In this document: one piece after another, positions 38,662 to 47,664 of the stretch | Layout: the number at the start of each line of letters is the position of its first letter | Numbering within the stretch: the stretch's first letter is position 1 | Made by a program: the position numbers and the translations under genes | Notes under the pieces: model-generated | Told to the model about the DNA's origin: nothing | Databases searched by the model: none | What the model saw: the letters and a program-made list of their open reading frames with translations, nothing else | Source of the DNA: Paracoccus acridae | GTDB lineage: Bacteria > Pseudomonadota > Alphaproteobacteria > Rhodobacterales > Rhodobacteraceae | DNA: 64,000 nucleotides | Assembly: GCF_014642735.1 (NCBI RefSeq) | Contig: NZ_BMIV01000005.1 | Span: 124,001 to 188,000, forward strand | Reading direction: 5' to 3'

Positions 38662-39396
38662 ATGGCGGACAAAAGCGGCATTTCCCAAAAGGCCCATAAC
38701 GATCTGGTCCTGTCCTTCCTGGCGGTCCGGCGGGCGATCGGGGCGCTTGGGTTCTTCCTGCCGCTGGCGCTCTTGGCCTATGGCCTGCTGCGGGGCGACC
38801 TCCTGCCCAGCATTTCGTCGGCCTATTACAGCCCGATGCGAGAGGTCTTCGTCGGCACCCTGATCGCGCAGGCGGTGTTCCTGTGGAGCTATGAGGGGTT
38901 TCGCCCCGATGCGGGCGATTGGATCACGGACAAAGGCACGGCGCGCGTGGCAGCCGTGGCCATTGCCCTGGTGGCCCTGGTACCCACCAGCCCCGATGAA
39001 AAGGCGCCCGAGGGTGCCCCCGAACCGATCTGCACGCTGCTGCAATGCCTGCTGGATCGCGGCGGCGCGGATTGGTCGTCGCTGGTGCATCTGGTTGCGG
39101 CGGGGGTCTTCTTCGGTGCCTTGGCGATTTATTGCCTGGTGCTGTTCACCAAGGGCGCGGTGGATGGTGCGGAAAAGCAGGCCTCCAACCGGATCTACCG
39201 CATCTGCGGCTGGACCATCATCGTCAGCATTGGCCTGGTGGGGGTGTTGTTCGCGACCGGACTGGACGACAGCCTGTCCTATCTGCGGCCCGTCTTCTGG
39301 CTGGAGACCGCCGCCACCTTCGCCTTTGCGACAAGCTGGATGGTCAAGGGCGATGCAATGCGTCCCTTGGTGCGCGGGATCGCAGCCCTACGCTAG
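38662..39396 (+). CDS. Multi-span membrane protein, function unknown
   Basis: The 244-residue protein has about six hydrophobic segments, for example ALGFFLPLALLAYGLL, FVGTLIAQAVFLW and IIVSIGLVGVLFATG. No catalytic or binding motif is recognised. AGGGGGCCAGG precedes the start 48 bp after pyrF on the same strand, so co-transcription with pyrF is possible. It faces the NfeD gene. Confidence 0.7.
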   Translation: MADKSGISQKAHNDLVLSFLAVRRAIGALGFFLPLALLAYGLLRGDLLPSISSAYYSPMREVFVGTLIAQAVFLWSYEGFRPDAGDWITDKGTARVAAVAIALVALVPTSPDEKAPEGAPEPICTLLQCLLDRGGADWSSLVHLVAAGVFFGALAIYCLVLFTKGAVDGAEKQASNRIYRICGWTIIVSIGLVGVLFATGLDDSLSYLRPVFWLETAATFAFATSWMVKGDAMRPLVRGIAALR

Positions 39397-39442
39397 GGGC
39401 TTCTTCGTTGCCCAAATACCCATACGACATCCGCTTGCGCCG

Positions 39443-39703
39443 TCAGTCGTTGATGTCGCGGTCCCAGACGCGCCGTTCCCCCTGGCTGGTGGGCCACAGC
39501 CGCCGAAACACCAGCCAGGCAATGGCCGACAGGATCGCGGTGACCACCAGCGTCAGCGGCAATCCCGCCGTCCACATCCCGGTCAGCAGCAGAACGCCCA
39601 TCAGCCCGACGGATGCGGCAAGCCCCAGGAAGGCCCAGCCCGGCACCATCAGTTCCACCCCCGCCAGCACGAAGGCCGCGATCAGCCACCACCATCCGTT
39701 CAT
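39443..39703 (-). CDS. Short NfeD-like membrane protein
   Basis: The 86-residue protein has two to three membrane spans and a short basic tail (FRRLWPTSQGERRVW). Length and pairing fit the truncated NfeD family that partners with SPFH proteins. Its start overlaps the SPFH stop by four bases. It probably helps organise membrane microdomains. Confidence 0.78.
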   Translation of the reverse strand: MNGWWWLIAAFVLAGVELMVPGWAFLGLAASVGLMGVLLLTGMWTAGLPLTLVVTAILSAIAWLVFRRLWPTSQGERRVWDRDIND

Positions 39704-40590
39704 GAGGGCGACCGTCCGCGCAACAGCCCGAAGGCGTCGGTAAAGGCGTCAAGCGCCGCCGCCGGGACCAGCACGACCTGCTTGCCCTGGCCCTTGCCGA
39801 TATCGGCCAGGGCCTCGACCTGCTTCAGCGCGACCTGGTATTGCGCGGCCTCCAGCCCGTTCTTCTGGATCGCCTCGGCAATGGCGGCGGTGGCATAGGC
39901 CTCGGCATCGGCCAGGACGCGCTTGGCCTTGGCAAGCTGTTCGGCGGCATAAAGCTCGCCATCGGCGGCCAGTTCGACCGCGCGGCGCTTGCCCTCGGCC
40001 TCGGTTACCTGGGCGCGGCGGGCGCGTTCGGCGTTCAACTGTTGCAGCATGGCGGCGCGGGTGGCCTGGTCCAGGTTCACGTCCAGGATCTCGGCCCGCG
40101 TGACCTCGATCCCCCAGTCGTCCACGACATTGGCCAGCGATTCGCGGATCCGGGTGATCAGTTGCGCCCGGTTCGACTGCACCTGATCCAGTTCCATCGT
40201 GCCGATCTCCGACCGGACGATCCCCGTGACCGTGGTGGCGATGGCGGCGTCGATGTCGCGGATGCGGTAAACCGTCTTTTCCGGTTCAATGATGCGATAG
40301 AAGACGCTGGTTTCCACCTGCACCAGCACGTTGTCCGCCGTGATCGCATCCTGGCTATTCGTGGGCAACTGCCGTTCCAGGATGGAAATGCGATGCGCGA
40401 CGCGGTCCAGGAAGGGCACCGTCAGGTTGATCCCCGGACCCAGGACGGCATGAAGCCGCCCGAATCGTTCGACCACGTATTTCTCGGATTGGGGGACGAT
40501 CTTCACGGCAGACAGGGCCGCCATCAGGATCAGGACCGCCAGGACGATCAAGGCAAGGTTCTGGCCGATCAGGTCAGGCAGGTCGTTCAT
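39700..40590 (-). CDS. SPFH/band-7 membrane protein (QmcA type)
   Basis: The 296-residue protein has an N-terminal membrane helix (about 10-30), the SPFH domain (about 32-200; VPQSEKYVVERFGR, LGPGINLTVPFLDRV) and an Ala/Glu-rich coiled coil (about 185-255). It is typical of QmcA/stomatin-like quality-control scaffolds. The pairing with NfeD downstream is conserved. Confidence 0.9.
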   Translation of the reverse strand: MNDLPDLIGQNLALIVLAVLILMAALSAVKIVPQSEKYVVERFGRLHAVLGPGINLTVPFLDRVAHRISILERQLPTNSQDAITADNVLVQVETSVFYRIIEPEKTVYRIRDIDAAIATTVTGIVRSEIGTMELDQVQSNRAQLITRIRESLANVVDDWGIEVTRAEILDVNLDQATRAAMLQQLNAERARRAQVTEAEGKRRAVELAADGELYAAEQLAKAKRVLADAEAYATAAIAEAIQKNGLEAAQYQVALKQVEALADIGKGQGKQVVLVPAAALDAFTDAFGLLRGRSPS

Positions 40591-40602
40591 CGCGCGCTCC
40601 TG

Positions 40603-41469
40603 TCATTCGGCGGCGATTGCCGCGTCCGACCGGCCGTCGGCATCCAGGACCGACAGCGTCCGAATCACCCGGGCCATCCGGGCGGCGACATCGTCGAAGC
40701 CGCCATGCGGGGTGATGGTCTTTTCATCCATGTACAGCGCCCGGTCGATTTCCAGCTGCACGACATGGACATTATGGCAGGGCCGCCCATAGGCCGAACA
40801 GATATAGGCCCCGGCAAAGGGCGAATTGCGCCGGATCCGCCAGCCCTCGGCCTCGACCGCGGCGACGATGGCATCCGACACGCGGGCCGAGGCGGACAAC
40901 CCGTGACGATTGCCCAGCACCATGTCGGGGCGCGCGCCCTGCAGGTGGTTCAGCGCGTCATGGGGCATGGAATGCATGTCGATCAGGATCGCCTGGCCGA
41001 ACCGCGACCGCGCCTCGGCGATCAGGCCGGTTAGGGCCTGGTGATAGGGCCGCCAATAGGCGTCGATGCGCCGTTCGGCCTCGGCCCGGTCGATGGGGCG
41101 TTCAAGGATGGCGCGGCCCTGGGACACGACGCGGGGAATCACCCCAAGGCCTGCCAGCGTCCGTTGGTTCAGCGAGTGGCGGGGCACGCCACGGACCACC
41201 AGGGGGTCGATCTCGTCCGGGGCGCGGTTCAGATCGACGATGGCGCGCGGCACCTGGGCGCGAATCGTCACCGCGCCAAAGGACGGTGCGCAGGCGATCA
41301 GGCGGTCCACGAAGGCATCCTCGGACGACCGCAGCGTTTCGGGGGGCAGCTTCGTGCCTTCCAGGAACCAGTCGGGATAGGCCCGGCCCGAATGAGGCGA
41401 TCCGAAAATCACGCCGCTGGCCCAGGTGCCGGGCCGGTCGATCAGGACAGGCAGGTCGGAATCGGTCAA
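40603..41469 (-). CDS. N-formylglutamate amidohydrolase family protein
   Basis: The 288-residue HutG-type FGase domain protein has GSPHSGRAYP near the N-terminus, RAIVDLNR, LIDMHSMPH and VQLEIDRALYM, all FGase marks; acidic and histidine residues bind zinc. No hut genes are adjacent, so the substrate may be another formyl- or acyl-amino acid. The start is TTG at 41469. It ends 12 bp before the SPFH gene and may share its transcript. Confidence 0.87.
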   Translation of the reverse strand: MTDSDLPVLIDRPGTWASGVIFGSPHSGRAYPDWFLEGTKLPPETLRSSEDAFVDRLIACAPSFGAVTIRAQVPRAIVDLNRAPDEIDPLVVRGVPRHSLNQRTLAGLGVIPRVVSQGRAILERPIDRAEAERRIDAYWRPYHQALTGLIAEARSRFGQAILIDMHSMPHDALNHLQGARPDMVLGNRHGLSASARVSDAIVAAVEAEGWRIRRNSPFAGAYICSAYGRPCHNVHVVQLEIDRALYMDEKTITPHGGFDDVAARMARVIRTLSVLDADGRSDAAIAAE

Positions 41470-41534
41470 GTCAGTCCCCGGCAGGCGGTTTCCTCATGTT
41501 CATATAAGCGATAATTTTCCTGCTGCGATAGGGC

Positions 41535-41563
41535 TTGAAACCCCCAAAGCGCCCCTATATAGA
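41535..41563 (+). promoter_or_regulatory. Promoter of tRNA-Val
   Basis: TTGAAA (41535-41540) and TATAGA (41558-41563) are 17 bp apart, placing the start near 41570, about 54 nt before the tRNA. Confidence 0.6.
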
Positions 41564-41623
41564 CACGCGGACCGAAAGGCGGTGCCGGACATGTCGCAGA
41601 TGTTTCCGGAATCACCCAAGGAC

Positions 41624-41698
41624 GGGCGGTTAGCTCAGCGGTAGAGCACTACGTTGACATCGTAGTGGCCACTGGTTCGATCCCAGTACCGCCCACCA
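41624..41698 (+). tRNA. tRNA-Val (anticodon GAC)
   Basis: The 75-nt cloverleaf includes an encoded CCA. Acceptor GGGCGGT pairs with ACCGCCC. The anticodon arm CTACG-TTGACAT-CGTAG gives GAC, which reads GUC and GUU. The T-arm has GGTTCGATCCC. rpmJ follows 77 bp later and may be in the same transcript. Confidence 0.97.
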
Positions 41699-41775
41699 TG
41701 TTTTCGCCGCCCCCGGCCGTTGTCGGGGGCATTTCGTTTTCCTGCGGCTGCGAGCCGCGTGATGGAGAAAAACCG

Positions 41776-41901
41776 ATGAAGGTTCGCAATTCGCTCCGCT
41801 CGCTGAAAAGCCGGCATCGCGACTGCCAGATCGTGCGCCGCAAGGGCCGCATCTATGTGATCAACAAGACCAACCGCCGCTTCAAGGCCCGCCAGGGCTG
41901 A
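41776..41901 (+). CDS. rpmJ: 50S ribosomal protein L36
   Basis: The 41-residue basic protein begins [14 protein letters not shown] and ends RRFKARQG. It is the alphaproteobacterial, zinc-free form: only one cysteine (C17) remains of the zinc ribbon seen in the other L36 type. GGAG is ten bases upstream. A strong terminator follows. Confidence 0.95.
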   Translation: MKVRNSLRSLKSRHRDCQIVRRKGRIYVINKTNRRFKARQG

Positions 41902-41930
41902 TCCGGCGCGATCGCATCGAAAACGAAACG

Positions 41931-41953
41931 ACCCGCCCCCTGGGCGGGTTTTT
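41931..41953 (+). terminator. Rho-independent terminator of rpmJ
   Basis: ACCCGCCC (41931-41938) pairs with GGGCGGGT (41942-41949) with a 3-nt loop, followed by TTTT. Confidence 0.85.
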
Positions 41954-41982
41954 CATGTCCAGTGCATGATTTCCGACACGGA

Positions 41983-41997
41983 TTAACCCTTCCTTTA
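41983..41997. promoter_or_regulatory. CtrA-like site, one mismatch
   Basis: TTAA-N7-TTTA lies 68 bp before the RTX-repeat gene. An overlapping TATAAA could be a -10. One half-site is imperfect, so binding is uncertain. Confidence 0.35.
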
Positions 41998-42064
41998 TAA
42001 ATCTCTTGGTTAATGTCGCCTTGCGGTTGTATTACCAAGTTGTGTCGCTGTTCGGGGTTCCGCC

Positions 42065-42985
42065 ATGTTCGTGCTTGCCAGTCTGATGGCGCTTGCTGCG
42101 GCCGGTGCCGCGCTTGATCTGGCCCCCAGCCGCGCCGATGATGACGACGACAGCGATGGCCTTCCCCCGACCCTGGGCACCGCCGATCCGGGCGAGGTGG
42201 GCGATGTCAGTTCCGGGGCCCCCGAACTGGGCGAAATCCCCGAGGAGCCGGTTCTTCCGCGGCCTGAGCCGGTGCCCGACGCAGAGGCCGAGAACGACCT
42301 GATCGAAGGCGAAGATTCTGCGGACGACCTGCAGGGCGGTCGGGGCAATGACACCATCCTCGGCGGGGCGGGCGACGACTGGATCCAGGGCGACGGCGAA
42401 TACGATGCGGCCGGCGCGGACGAGATCTGGGGCGGGGCGGGTGCCGATTCGCTGGCCGGGCAGGGTGGTGACGACATCATCTGGGGCGAGGATGGCGACG
42501 ACACGATCTATGGTGGCGAAGGCCAGGACACCTTGTTCGGCGGGGCCGGGAACGATTGGCTTTCCGGCCATGACGGGGACGATGTCCTTGTCGCGGGCGG
42601 GGGCGGCGACGATCTTGGCGGTGGGCGCGGCAACGACCTTCTGGTGGGTGACGATGATCCCCAGGCCGTCTGGATGCACGGCGGCGAGGGTGACGACACG
42701 CTGATGCCGGGCAGCGCCGATTTCGCCGAAGGACAGGCGGGGGCCGACGATTTCATCGTGAAGCAGGGCGCAGAGATCCTGCCCGTGATTGCCGATTTCG
42801 ACGCGACAGAGGATCAGATGATCCTGCATCTGCCCAACAGCGTGGCGCAGGATGCGCAGGTCGGGCTTGTCCAGGATCAGGACGGCACGATGCTGGTGAC
42901 GGTGAACGGCGATCCTTTGGTCAGGATGCTGCAGGGCGGCGGCCTGACGGTTGGGGATATCGTGATCGTCCGCACGCCGGGTTAA
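42065..42985 (+). CDS. RTX calcium-binding repeat protein
   Basis: Of 306 residues, 1-20 are hydrophobic and may be an atypical signal or anchor. An acidic proline-rich linker follows to about residue 75. Residues 76-235 hold nonapeptide RTX repeats such as GGRGNDTIL, GGAGDDWIQ and GGEGQDTLF, which form a calcium beta-roll. The C-terminal 70 residues (ADFDATEDQMILHLP onward) match the cap region found after beta-rolls. There is no enzymatic domain and no adjacent type I secretion genes. A weak CtrA-like site is upstream. Confidence 0.85.
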   Translation: MFVLASLMALAAAGAALDLAPSRADDDDDSDGLPPTLGTADPGEVGDVSSGAPELGEIPEEPVLPRPEPVPDAEAENDLIEGEDSADDLQGGRGNDTILGGAGDDWIQGDGEYDAAGADEIWGGAGADSLAGQGGDDIIWGEDGDDTIYGGEGQDTLFGGAGNDWLSGHDGDDVLVAGGGGDDLGGGRGNDLLVGDDDPQAVWMHGGEGDDTLMPGSADFAEGQAGADDFIVKQGAEILPVIADFDATEDQMILHLPNSVAQDAQVGLVQDQDGTMLVTVNGDPLVRMLQGGGLTVGDIVIVRTPG

Positions 42986-43126
42986 GGTCGCAACCCCCCT
43001 TTCCCCCGGCGCGTTTTTCCTGTATCGGCGCGCATCCGTCCCGGTCTGCCGGACGGACACTCCACGGGCCCGTGCTGGACGACATCCCGGCCTGCGCCAT
43101 AACCCCTTTCCTGAAAGGAGACCCCG

Positions 43127-43396
43127 ATGTCGATCACCGTCGAAGAAAAAGCCCGCGTCATTAAGGAATTCGGCACGGCCGCCGGCGACACCGGTTCGCC
43201 CGAGGTGCAGGTCGCGATCCTGTCGTCGCGCATCGCCACCCTGACCGAGCATTTCAAGACCCACAAGAAAGACAACCATTCGCGTCGTGGTCTGCTGATG
43301 ATGGTCGCGCAGCGTCGCAAGCTGCTGGACTATCTGAAGAAGAAGGACGAAGCCCGCTATACCGACCTGATCGGCAAGCTGGGCCTGCGCCGCTGA
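43127..43396 (+). CDS. rpsO: 30S ribosomal protein S15
   Basis: The 89-residue helical rRNA-binding protein carries the signature motifs [11 protein letters not shown] and [28 protein letters not shown] is eight bases before the ATG. A terminator follows 24 bp after the stop. pnp, its usual downstream neighbour, is here separated by an inserted gene. Confidence 0.97.
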   Translation: MSITVEEKARVIKEFGTAAGDTGSPEVQVAILSSRIATLTEHFKTHKKDNHSRRGLLMMVAQRRKLLDYLKKKDEARYTDLIGKLGLRR

Positions 43397-43420
43397 TCGC
43401 AGCCTGTCTGGACAAGCAAG

Positions 43421-43449
43421 CGCCCGCAGTCCCTGGCTGCGGGCGTTTT
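43421..43449 (+). terminator. Rho-independent terminator of rpsO
   Basis: A 9-bp perfect stem (43421-43429 with 43437-43445) with a 7-nt loop is followed by TTTT. Confidence 0.85.
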
Positions 43450-43470
43450 CACATCAACGCCTCGGATTGG

Positions 43471-43485
43471 TTAACGACTCGTTAA
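43471..43485. promoter_or_regulatory. Perfect CtrA-type site
   Basis: TTAACGACTCGTTAA matches TTAA-N7-TTAA exactly and lies 76 bp before the ATG of the Ala-rich gene. Confidence 0.65.
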
Positions 43486-43561
43486 AATACGACGGGCTTT
43501 TCGATGGACCCCATTGATCTGCGGCCTAAAAAATAGGCTGTCAGTAATAAAGGAGTCGCGA

Positions 43562-44143
43562 ATGGCACTTGGTATCTTGAAACCCGTCCTGAACCCGCTG
43601 TTGAGCCCGTCAGCCTCCAACGCCGCCCCTAACAGCGCCGCTGCAAGAAGGGCGGCCGAGGCCTTGGCGGCCGCGCAGCAGGCGGCGGCATCGCAACCCG
43701 GCCCCCAGCAGTCCGAAGGCGTCGTGTTCGATTTGTCCGACAAGGCGCTGCAACAGGTTGACGAAGCGGAAGCGGCCCGGTCCACGGCTTCGGCTGCGCA
43801 ACCCCCTGCTGCCACGCAAACGCCCGTCACGGCGGTGCAAACCGCCGCCGCTGTCGGGTCGTCGGGTGCGGCCCGCAGTGCCTCCGGGGCATCCCGGGAC
43901 GTCAAGCCTGCCGAGGAGAAAGTCGCCCCGGTGGTCAGCCGGGAACTTGCCCCCAGCGACCCGTCCGAAGAGGAACGCGCCCGCGCCTGGGCCATCCGGG
44001 GGATGGAGCGCGGGAAGCTGCTGGATCTGGTCGAAAAGCTCAAGGTCACGCCCCAGGCCGACCCGGCCGAGAAAGAGGTGGCCCAACACACCGCCGCGCA
44101 GCCTTTTGTTCAGGCCGCACCCGACCGCAAGGGCGCTGCCTGA
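43562..44143 (+). CDS. Ala/Pro-rich protein of unknown function, possible CtrA target
   Basis: The 193-residue protein has no membrane segment. Residues 30-130 are low-complexity Ala/Gln/Ser/Pro. The ordered parts are short: VVFDLSDKALQQ near 60 and EEERARAWAIRGMERGKLLDLVEKLKV near 145-172, a probable amphipathic helix. I do not recognise the family. AAAGGAG is seven bases before the ATG at 43562. It sits between rpsO and pnp with its own CtrA-type site, so it may belong to the motility/cell-cycle regulon; the flagellar cluster is 8 kb away. Confidence 0.7.
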   Translation: MALGILKPVLNPLLSPSASNAAPNSAAARRAAEALAAAQQAAASQPGPQQSEGVVFDLSDKALQQVDEAEAARSTASAAQPPAATQTPVTAVQTAAAVGSSGAARSASGASRDVKPAEEKVAPVVSRELAPSDPSEEERARAWAIRGMERGKLLDLVEKLKVTPQADPAEKEVAQHTAAQPFVQAAPDRKGAA

Positions 44144-44174
44144 CGCCACGCCATTGCCCCGAAGCACCAGAAAG

Positions 44175-44201
44175 ACGCCCGTTGCCCATGGCTGCGGGCG
44201 T
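44175..44201 (+). terminator. Hairpin after the Ala-rich gene
   Basis: ACGCCCG (44175-44181) pairs with CGGGCGT (44195-44201), 32 bp after the stop, followed by TTCC. Confidence 0.5.
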
Positions 44202-44203
44202 TT

Positions 44204-44445
44204 CCTGTGAAGCGCAGGGTCATGCGGCATCCCTTGGGTCTGCCGGCTCGCGCCGCGTTTGCGGTCCCCGGCCTCGGCGCACCTGCCGTCCCACTTCCCA
44301 AACCCCTTGTTTTCCTGTAAGGCCCCGCCATCTGTGACGTGACGCCCAAGCCCTGGGGCACATGCGAAGGATAGGGGCGGCGGCAATGGGGTCGCCATAT
44401 GACACGGGCGCGGCCAGAGGGCTGGCGCGGCCCAGAGGAAACCAG
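44204..44445 (+). promoter_or_regulatory. pnp leader region
   Basis: The 242 bp contain no gene. Close to pnp an interrupted hairpin has arms 44406-44417 and 44422-44433 (outer and inner pairs good, middle mismatched). pnp mRNAs of enterics have a leader stem cut by RNase III for autoregulation; whether this hairpin does so is inference. Confidence 0.35.
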
Positions 44446-46587
44446 ATGTTTGAAGAAGTGAAGAAATCCATCCAGTGGGGCCAGGAAACGCTCACGCTGG
44501 AAACGGGCAAGGTTGCCCGTCAGGCCGACGGCACGGTCATCGCCACCCTGGGCGAGACCAGCGTCATGGCCAACGTGACCTTCGCGAAAGAACCGAAGCC
44601 CGGGCAGGATTTCTTCCCGCTGACGGTGCATTATCAGGAAAAATACTATGCCGCCGGCAAGATTCCCGGCGGTTTCTTCAAGCGCGAGGCGCGCCCGACC
44701 GAGAAGGAGACGCTGACCGCGCGCCTGATCGACCGTCCCTGCCGCCCGCTGTTCGCCCCCGGTTTCAAGAACGAGACCCTGGTGATGTGCACCGTGCTGT
44801 CCCACGATCTGGTCAACGATCCCGACATCGTGGCGATGATTGCGGCCTCGGCTGCGCTGACCATTTCGGGCGTTCCCTTCATGGGCCCGATCGGCGCGGC
44901 CCGCGTCGGCTTCTCGAACGGCCAGTACGTGCTGAACCCCGAAGTGTCCGACATGGACAACCTGCGCGGCAACCCCGAGCAGCGCCTGGACTTGGTCGTC
45001 GCCGGCACCAAGGACGCCGTGATGATGGTCGAATCGGAAGCCTATGAGCTGACCGAGGAAGAGATGCTGGGCGCCGTCAAGTTCGGCCACGAGCAGATGC
45101 AGCCCGTGATCGACCTGATCATCGACCTGGCCGAAGCCGCCGCGAAAGAGCCGTTCGACTTCCAATCGCCGGACTACAGCGCGCTTTATGCCCGCGTGAA
45201 GTCGCTGGGCGAAGAAGGAATGCGCGCGGCCTATGCCATCATAGACAAGGCCGACCGCCGCGACGCCATCCAGGCCGTCCGCGAAAAGGTCGTGGCCAGC
45301 CTGTCCGAGGAAGAACTGGCCGATCCGAACCTGGGCTCGGCGCTGAAGAAGCTGGAATCGGGCATCCTGCGCGGTGACGTCATCAATGGCGGCGCCCGCA
45401 TCGACGGTCGCGACACCCGCACCATCCGCGCCATCGACAGCGAAGTGGGCATCCTGCCGCGCACGCATGGTTCCGCCCTGTTCACCCGCGGCGAGACGCA
45501 GGCCCTGGTCGTGACCACGCTGGGCACCGGCGATGACGAACAGATCATCGACGCGCTGCACGGCAACTTCCGCTCGAACTTCCTGCTGCACTACAACTTC
45601 CCGCCCTATTCGGTGGGCGAGGTTGGTCGCGTGGGTTCGCCCGGCCGCCGCGAGATCGGCCATGGCAAGCTGGCTTGGCGTGCGCTGCAGGCCGTTCTGC
45701 CCGCCCCGACCGACTTCCCCTATACCATCCGCGTCGTGTCCGAGATCACCGAATCCAACGGCTCGTCCTCGATGGCGTCGGTTTGCGGCGGGTCGCTGGC
45801 GATGATGGACGCGGGCGTTCCGCTGAAGGCGCCGGTCGCGGGCGTGGCCATGGGCCTGATCCTGGAGGAAGACGGCAAGTATGCGGTCCTGACCGACATC
45901 CTGGGTGACGAAGACCACCTGGGCGACATGGACTTCAAGGTCGCCGGCACGTCCGAGGGCATCACCTCGCTCCAGATGGACATCAAGGTCCAGGGCATCA
46001 CCCCCGAGATCATGGAGCAAGCCCTGGCGCAAGCCAAGGAAGGCCGCCTGCATATCCTGGGCGAGATGGCCAAGGCCCTGACCGAAGGCCGCCGCGAGTT
46101 CAGCGCCCATGCCCCGCGCATTGAGACCATGCAGATCCCGACCGACAAGATCCGCGAAGTGATCGGCTCGGGCGGCAAGGTCATCCGCGAGATCGTGGAA
46201 ACCTCGGGCGCCAAGGTGGACATCAACGACGACGGCACCATCAAGATCGCCTCGGCCAATGCCGATTCGATCAAGAAGGCCTATGACATGATCTATTCGA
46301 TCGTGGCCGAGCCGGAAGAAGGCAAGATCTATACTGGCAAGGTCGTCAAGCTGGTCGATTTCGGCGCCTTCGTGAACTTCTTCGGCAAGCGCGACGGCCT
46401 GGTCCACGTGTCCCAGATCGCCAACAAGCGCCTGACCCACCCCAACGAGGTGCTGAAGGAAGGCCAGGAGGTCAAGGTCAAGCTGCTCGGCTTCGACGAT
46501 CGCGGCAAGGTCCGCCTGGGCATGAAGATGGTGGACCAGGAAACCGGCCAGGAAATCACCGAAGCCAAGGAAGAAACGGCCGAGTGA
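44446..46587 (+). CDS. pnp: Polyribonucleotide nucleotidyltransferase
   Basis: The 713-residue PNPase degrades RNA by phosphorolysis. It has two RNase PH domains (about 10-230 and 310-545; [21 protein letters not shown], in part, and [14 protein letters not shown]). A KH domain (about 555-615, [15 protein letters not shown]) and an S1 domain (about 620-695, [15 protein letters not shown]) follow. AGAGGAAACC precedes the ATG at 44446. It ends with a strong terminator. Confidence 0.97.
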   Translation: MFEEVKKSIQWGQETLTLETGKVARQADGTVIATLGETSVMANVTFAKEPKPGQDFFPLTVHYQEKYYAAGKIPGGFFKREARPTEKETLTARLIDRPCRPLFAPGFKNETLVMCTVLSHDLVNDPDIVAMIAASAALTISGVPFMGPIGAARVGFSNGQYVLNPEVSDMDNLRGNPEQRLDLVVAGTKDAVMMVESEAYELTEEEMLGAVKFGHEQMQPVIDLIIDLAEAAAKEPFDFQSPDYSALYARVKSLGEEGMRAAYAIIDKADRRDAIQAVREKVVASLSEEELADPNLGSALKKLESGILRGDVINGGARIDGRDTRTIRAIDSEVGILPRTHGSALFTRGETQALVVTTLGTGDDEQIIDALHGNFRSNFLLHYNFPPYSVGEVGRVGSPGRREIGHGKLAWRALQAVLPAPTDFPYTIRVVSEITESNGSSSMASVCGGSLAMMDAGVPLKAPVAGVAMGLILEEDGKYAVLTDILGDEDHLGDMDFKVAGTSEGITSLQMDIKVQGITPEIMEQALAQAKEGRLHILGEMAKALTEGRREFSAHAPRIETMQIPTDKIREVIGSGGKVIREIVETSGAKVDINDDGTIKIASANADSIKKAYDMIYSIVAEPEEGKIYTGKVVKLVDFGAFVNFFGKRDGLVHVSQIANKRLTHPNEVLKEGQEVKVKLLGFDDRGKVRLGMKMVDQETGQEITEAKEETAE

Positions 46588-46611
46588 TCGGCCTGCCCTT
46601 TCCGACCAACA

Positions 46612-46637
46612 AAAGGCCCCGCAGATGCGGGGCCTTT
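46612..46637 (+). terminator. Rho-independent terminator of pnp
   Basis: An 11-bp perfect stem (46612-46622 with 46627-46637) with a 4-nt loop and terminal T-run begins 24 bp after the stop. Confidence 0.85.
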
Positions 46638-46673
46638 CGCGTTTCAGCGCGGAACGCCTTGACGATGCGGGCT

Positions 46674-47564
46674 TCAGGAGGTCCGGGACGCGCGCCGGCT
46701 TATCTCTCGCATCGTGTCGCTCATGAAACCCGCAGGTGGCGTCACCTTTCCGGCGGGTTTCCAGATGCCGTAGGTCTGGCGCATGTAGTCGATGGCGGCG
46801 ATATCCGCCTTGACCCGGCAATGATCCTGATGAACCAGATCGTGCAGGGCGTCGATCTCTCCCGCGTCGGTGGCGCTCATCCGACGAACCTCGGCAATCA
46901 GCCAGATCGGAATGCCCTTGCGTTCCAGGTGACCGGACAACCAGGGGTCATCCACGGTCCAGAGGATTTCCGGGATCTCCCAGACCTCGTCATCGAACCA
47001 GTCGGGATGCACCATGACCCCCGCATGGCCAGACAGGATATCCACATATCCCGAATTGGCATACATGGTGGACTTGATGGTGAACAGCGACAGGACCCGC
47101 TTGATCCGATAGGATAGCGGCTTGCGCACCCATCGTCTGGCCCGCGGCTTGCGGTCGTGGGGGCGGGTGTCTTCGGCGATATCGGGCAGGTTCTCCCCGG
47201 CCTCTACAAGGCAGGCGCCGGGATGCCTTTGTCGATTGCGCTTGAACCGGCCATGCCAGCGCGGGTCATAGACCTTGTCGTCGTCGCAGAACAGCAGGTC
47301 TACGTCCTGGCCTGTAAATTCGCGTGCCGCGGGCAGGATCTTGGTCGCCGGTCCCAGATCCTGCGGACAGCGGCGGATGGTGATGCCTTCGGGCACAGGG
47401 GGCAGGGTGCCGTCCCAGTCGGGAAAGCGGCGATAGCGTTCAGGAATGTAAAGGTGGATTGCCTGCGCGGGCAGTTCCTGTTTCAGCAGGCTGTCCAGCG
47501 CGGGGCCAAGCAGGGGAAAACGCGGCGGGATGCTGGACAAGGTGATGATGGTCGGGCGGGTCAA
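46674..47564 (-). CDS. Glycosyltransferase, GT-A type
   Basis: The 296-residue protein starts TIITLSSIPPRFPLLGPALDSLL, shown only in part, and has an acidic metal motif LLFCDDDKVYDP near residue 95. Those are features of a GT-A nucleotide-sugar fold; no ATG fits. The start is TTG at 47564 with GAGGA six bases upstream. It resembles the gene at 48444-49262 in layout (SxPxRF, then DDD-V-Y-P) and is divergent from it. Donor and acceptor are unknown. Confidence 0.75.
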   Translation of the reverse strand: MTRPTIITLSSIPPRFPLLGPALDSLLKQELPAQAIHLYIPERYRRFPDWDGTLPPVPEGITIRRCPQDLGPATKILPAAREFTGQDVDLLFCDDDKVYDPRWHGRFKRNRQRHPGACLVEAGENLPDIAEDTRPHDRKPRARRWVRKPLSYRIKRVLSLFTIKSTMYANSGYVDILSGHAGVMVHPDWFDDEVWEIPEILWTVDDPWLSGHLERKGIPIWLIAEVRRMSATDAGEIDALHDLVHQDHCRVKADIAAIDYMRQTYGIWKPAGKVTPPAGFMSDTMREISRRASRTS

Positions 47565-47664
47565 GCGATGTCCTCGGGATTCTTGCAGCCCTGCTCTTAC
47601 CGGACGCTTCCGGTTGAATCTAGTTCGGGGATTGGGCAGGTTGCCGCAATTCGCCGGAGGAACC

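Noticed and set aside
44110..46821. A 903-residue minus-strand frame
   Set aside because: It is the antisense shadow of pnp, which has all PNPase, KH and S1 motifs.
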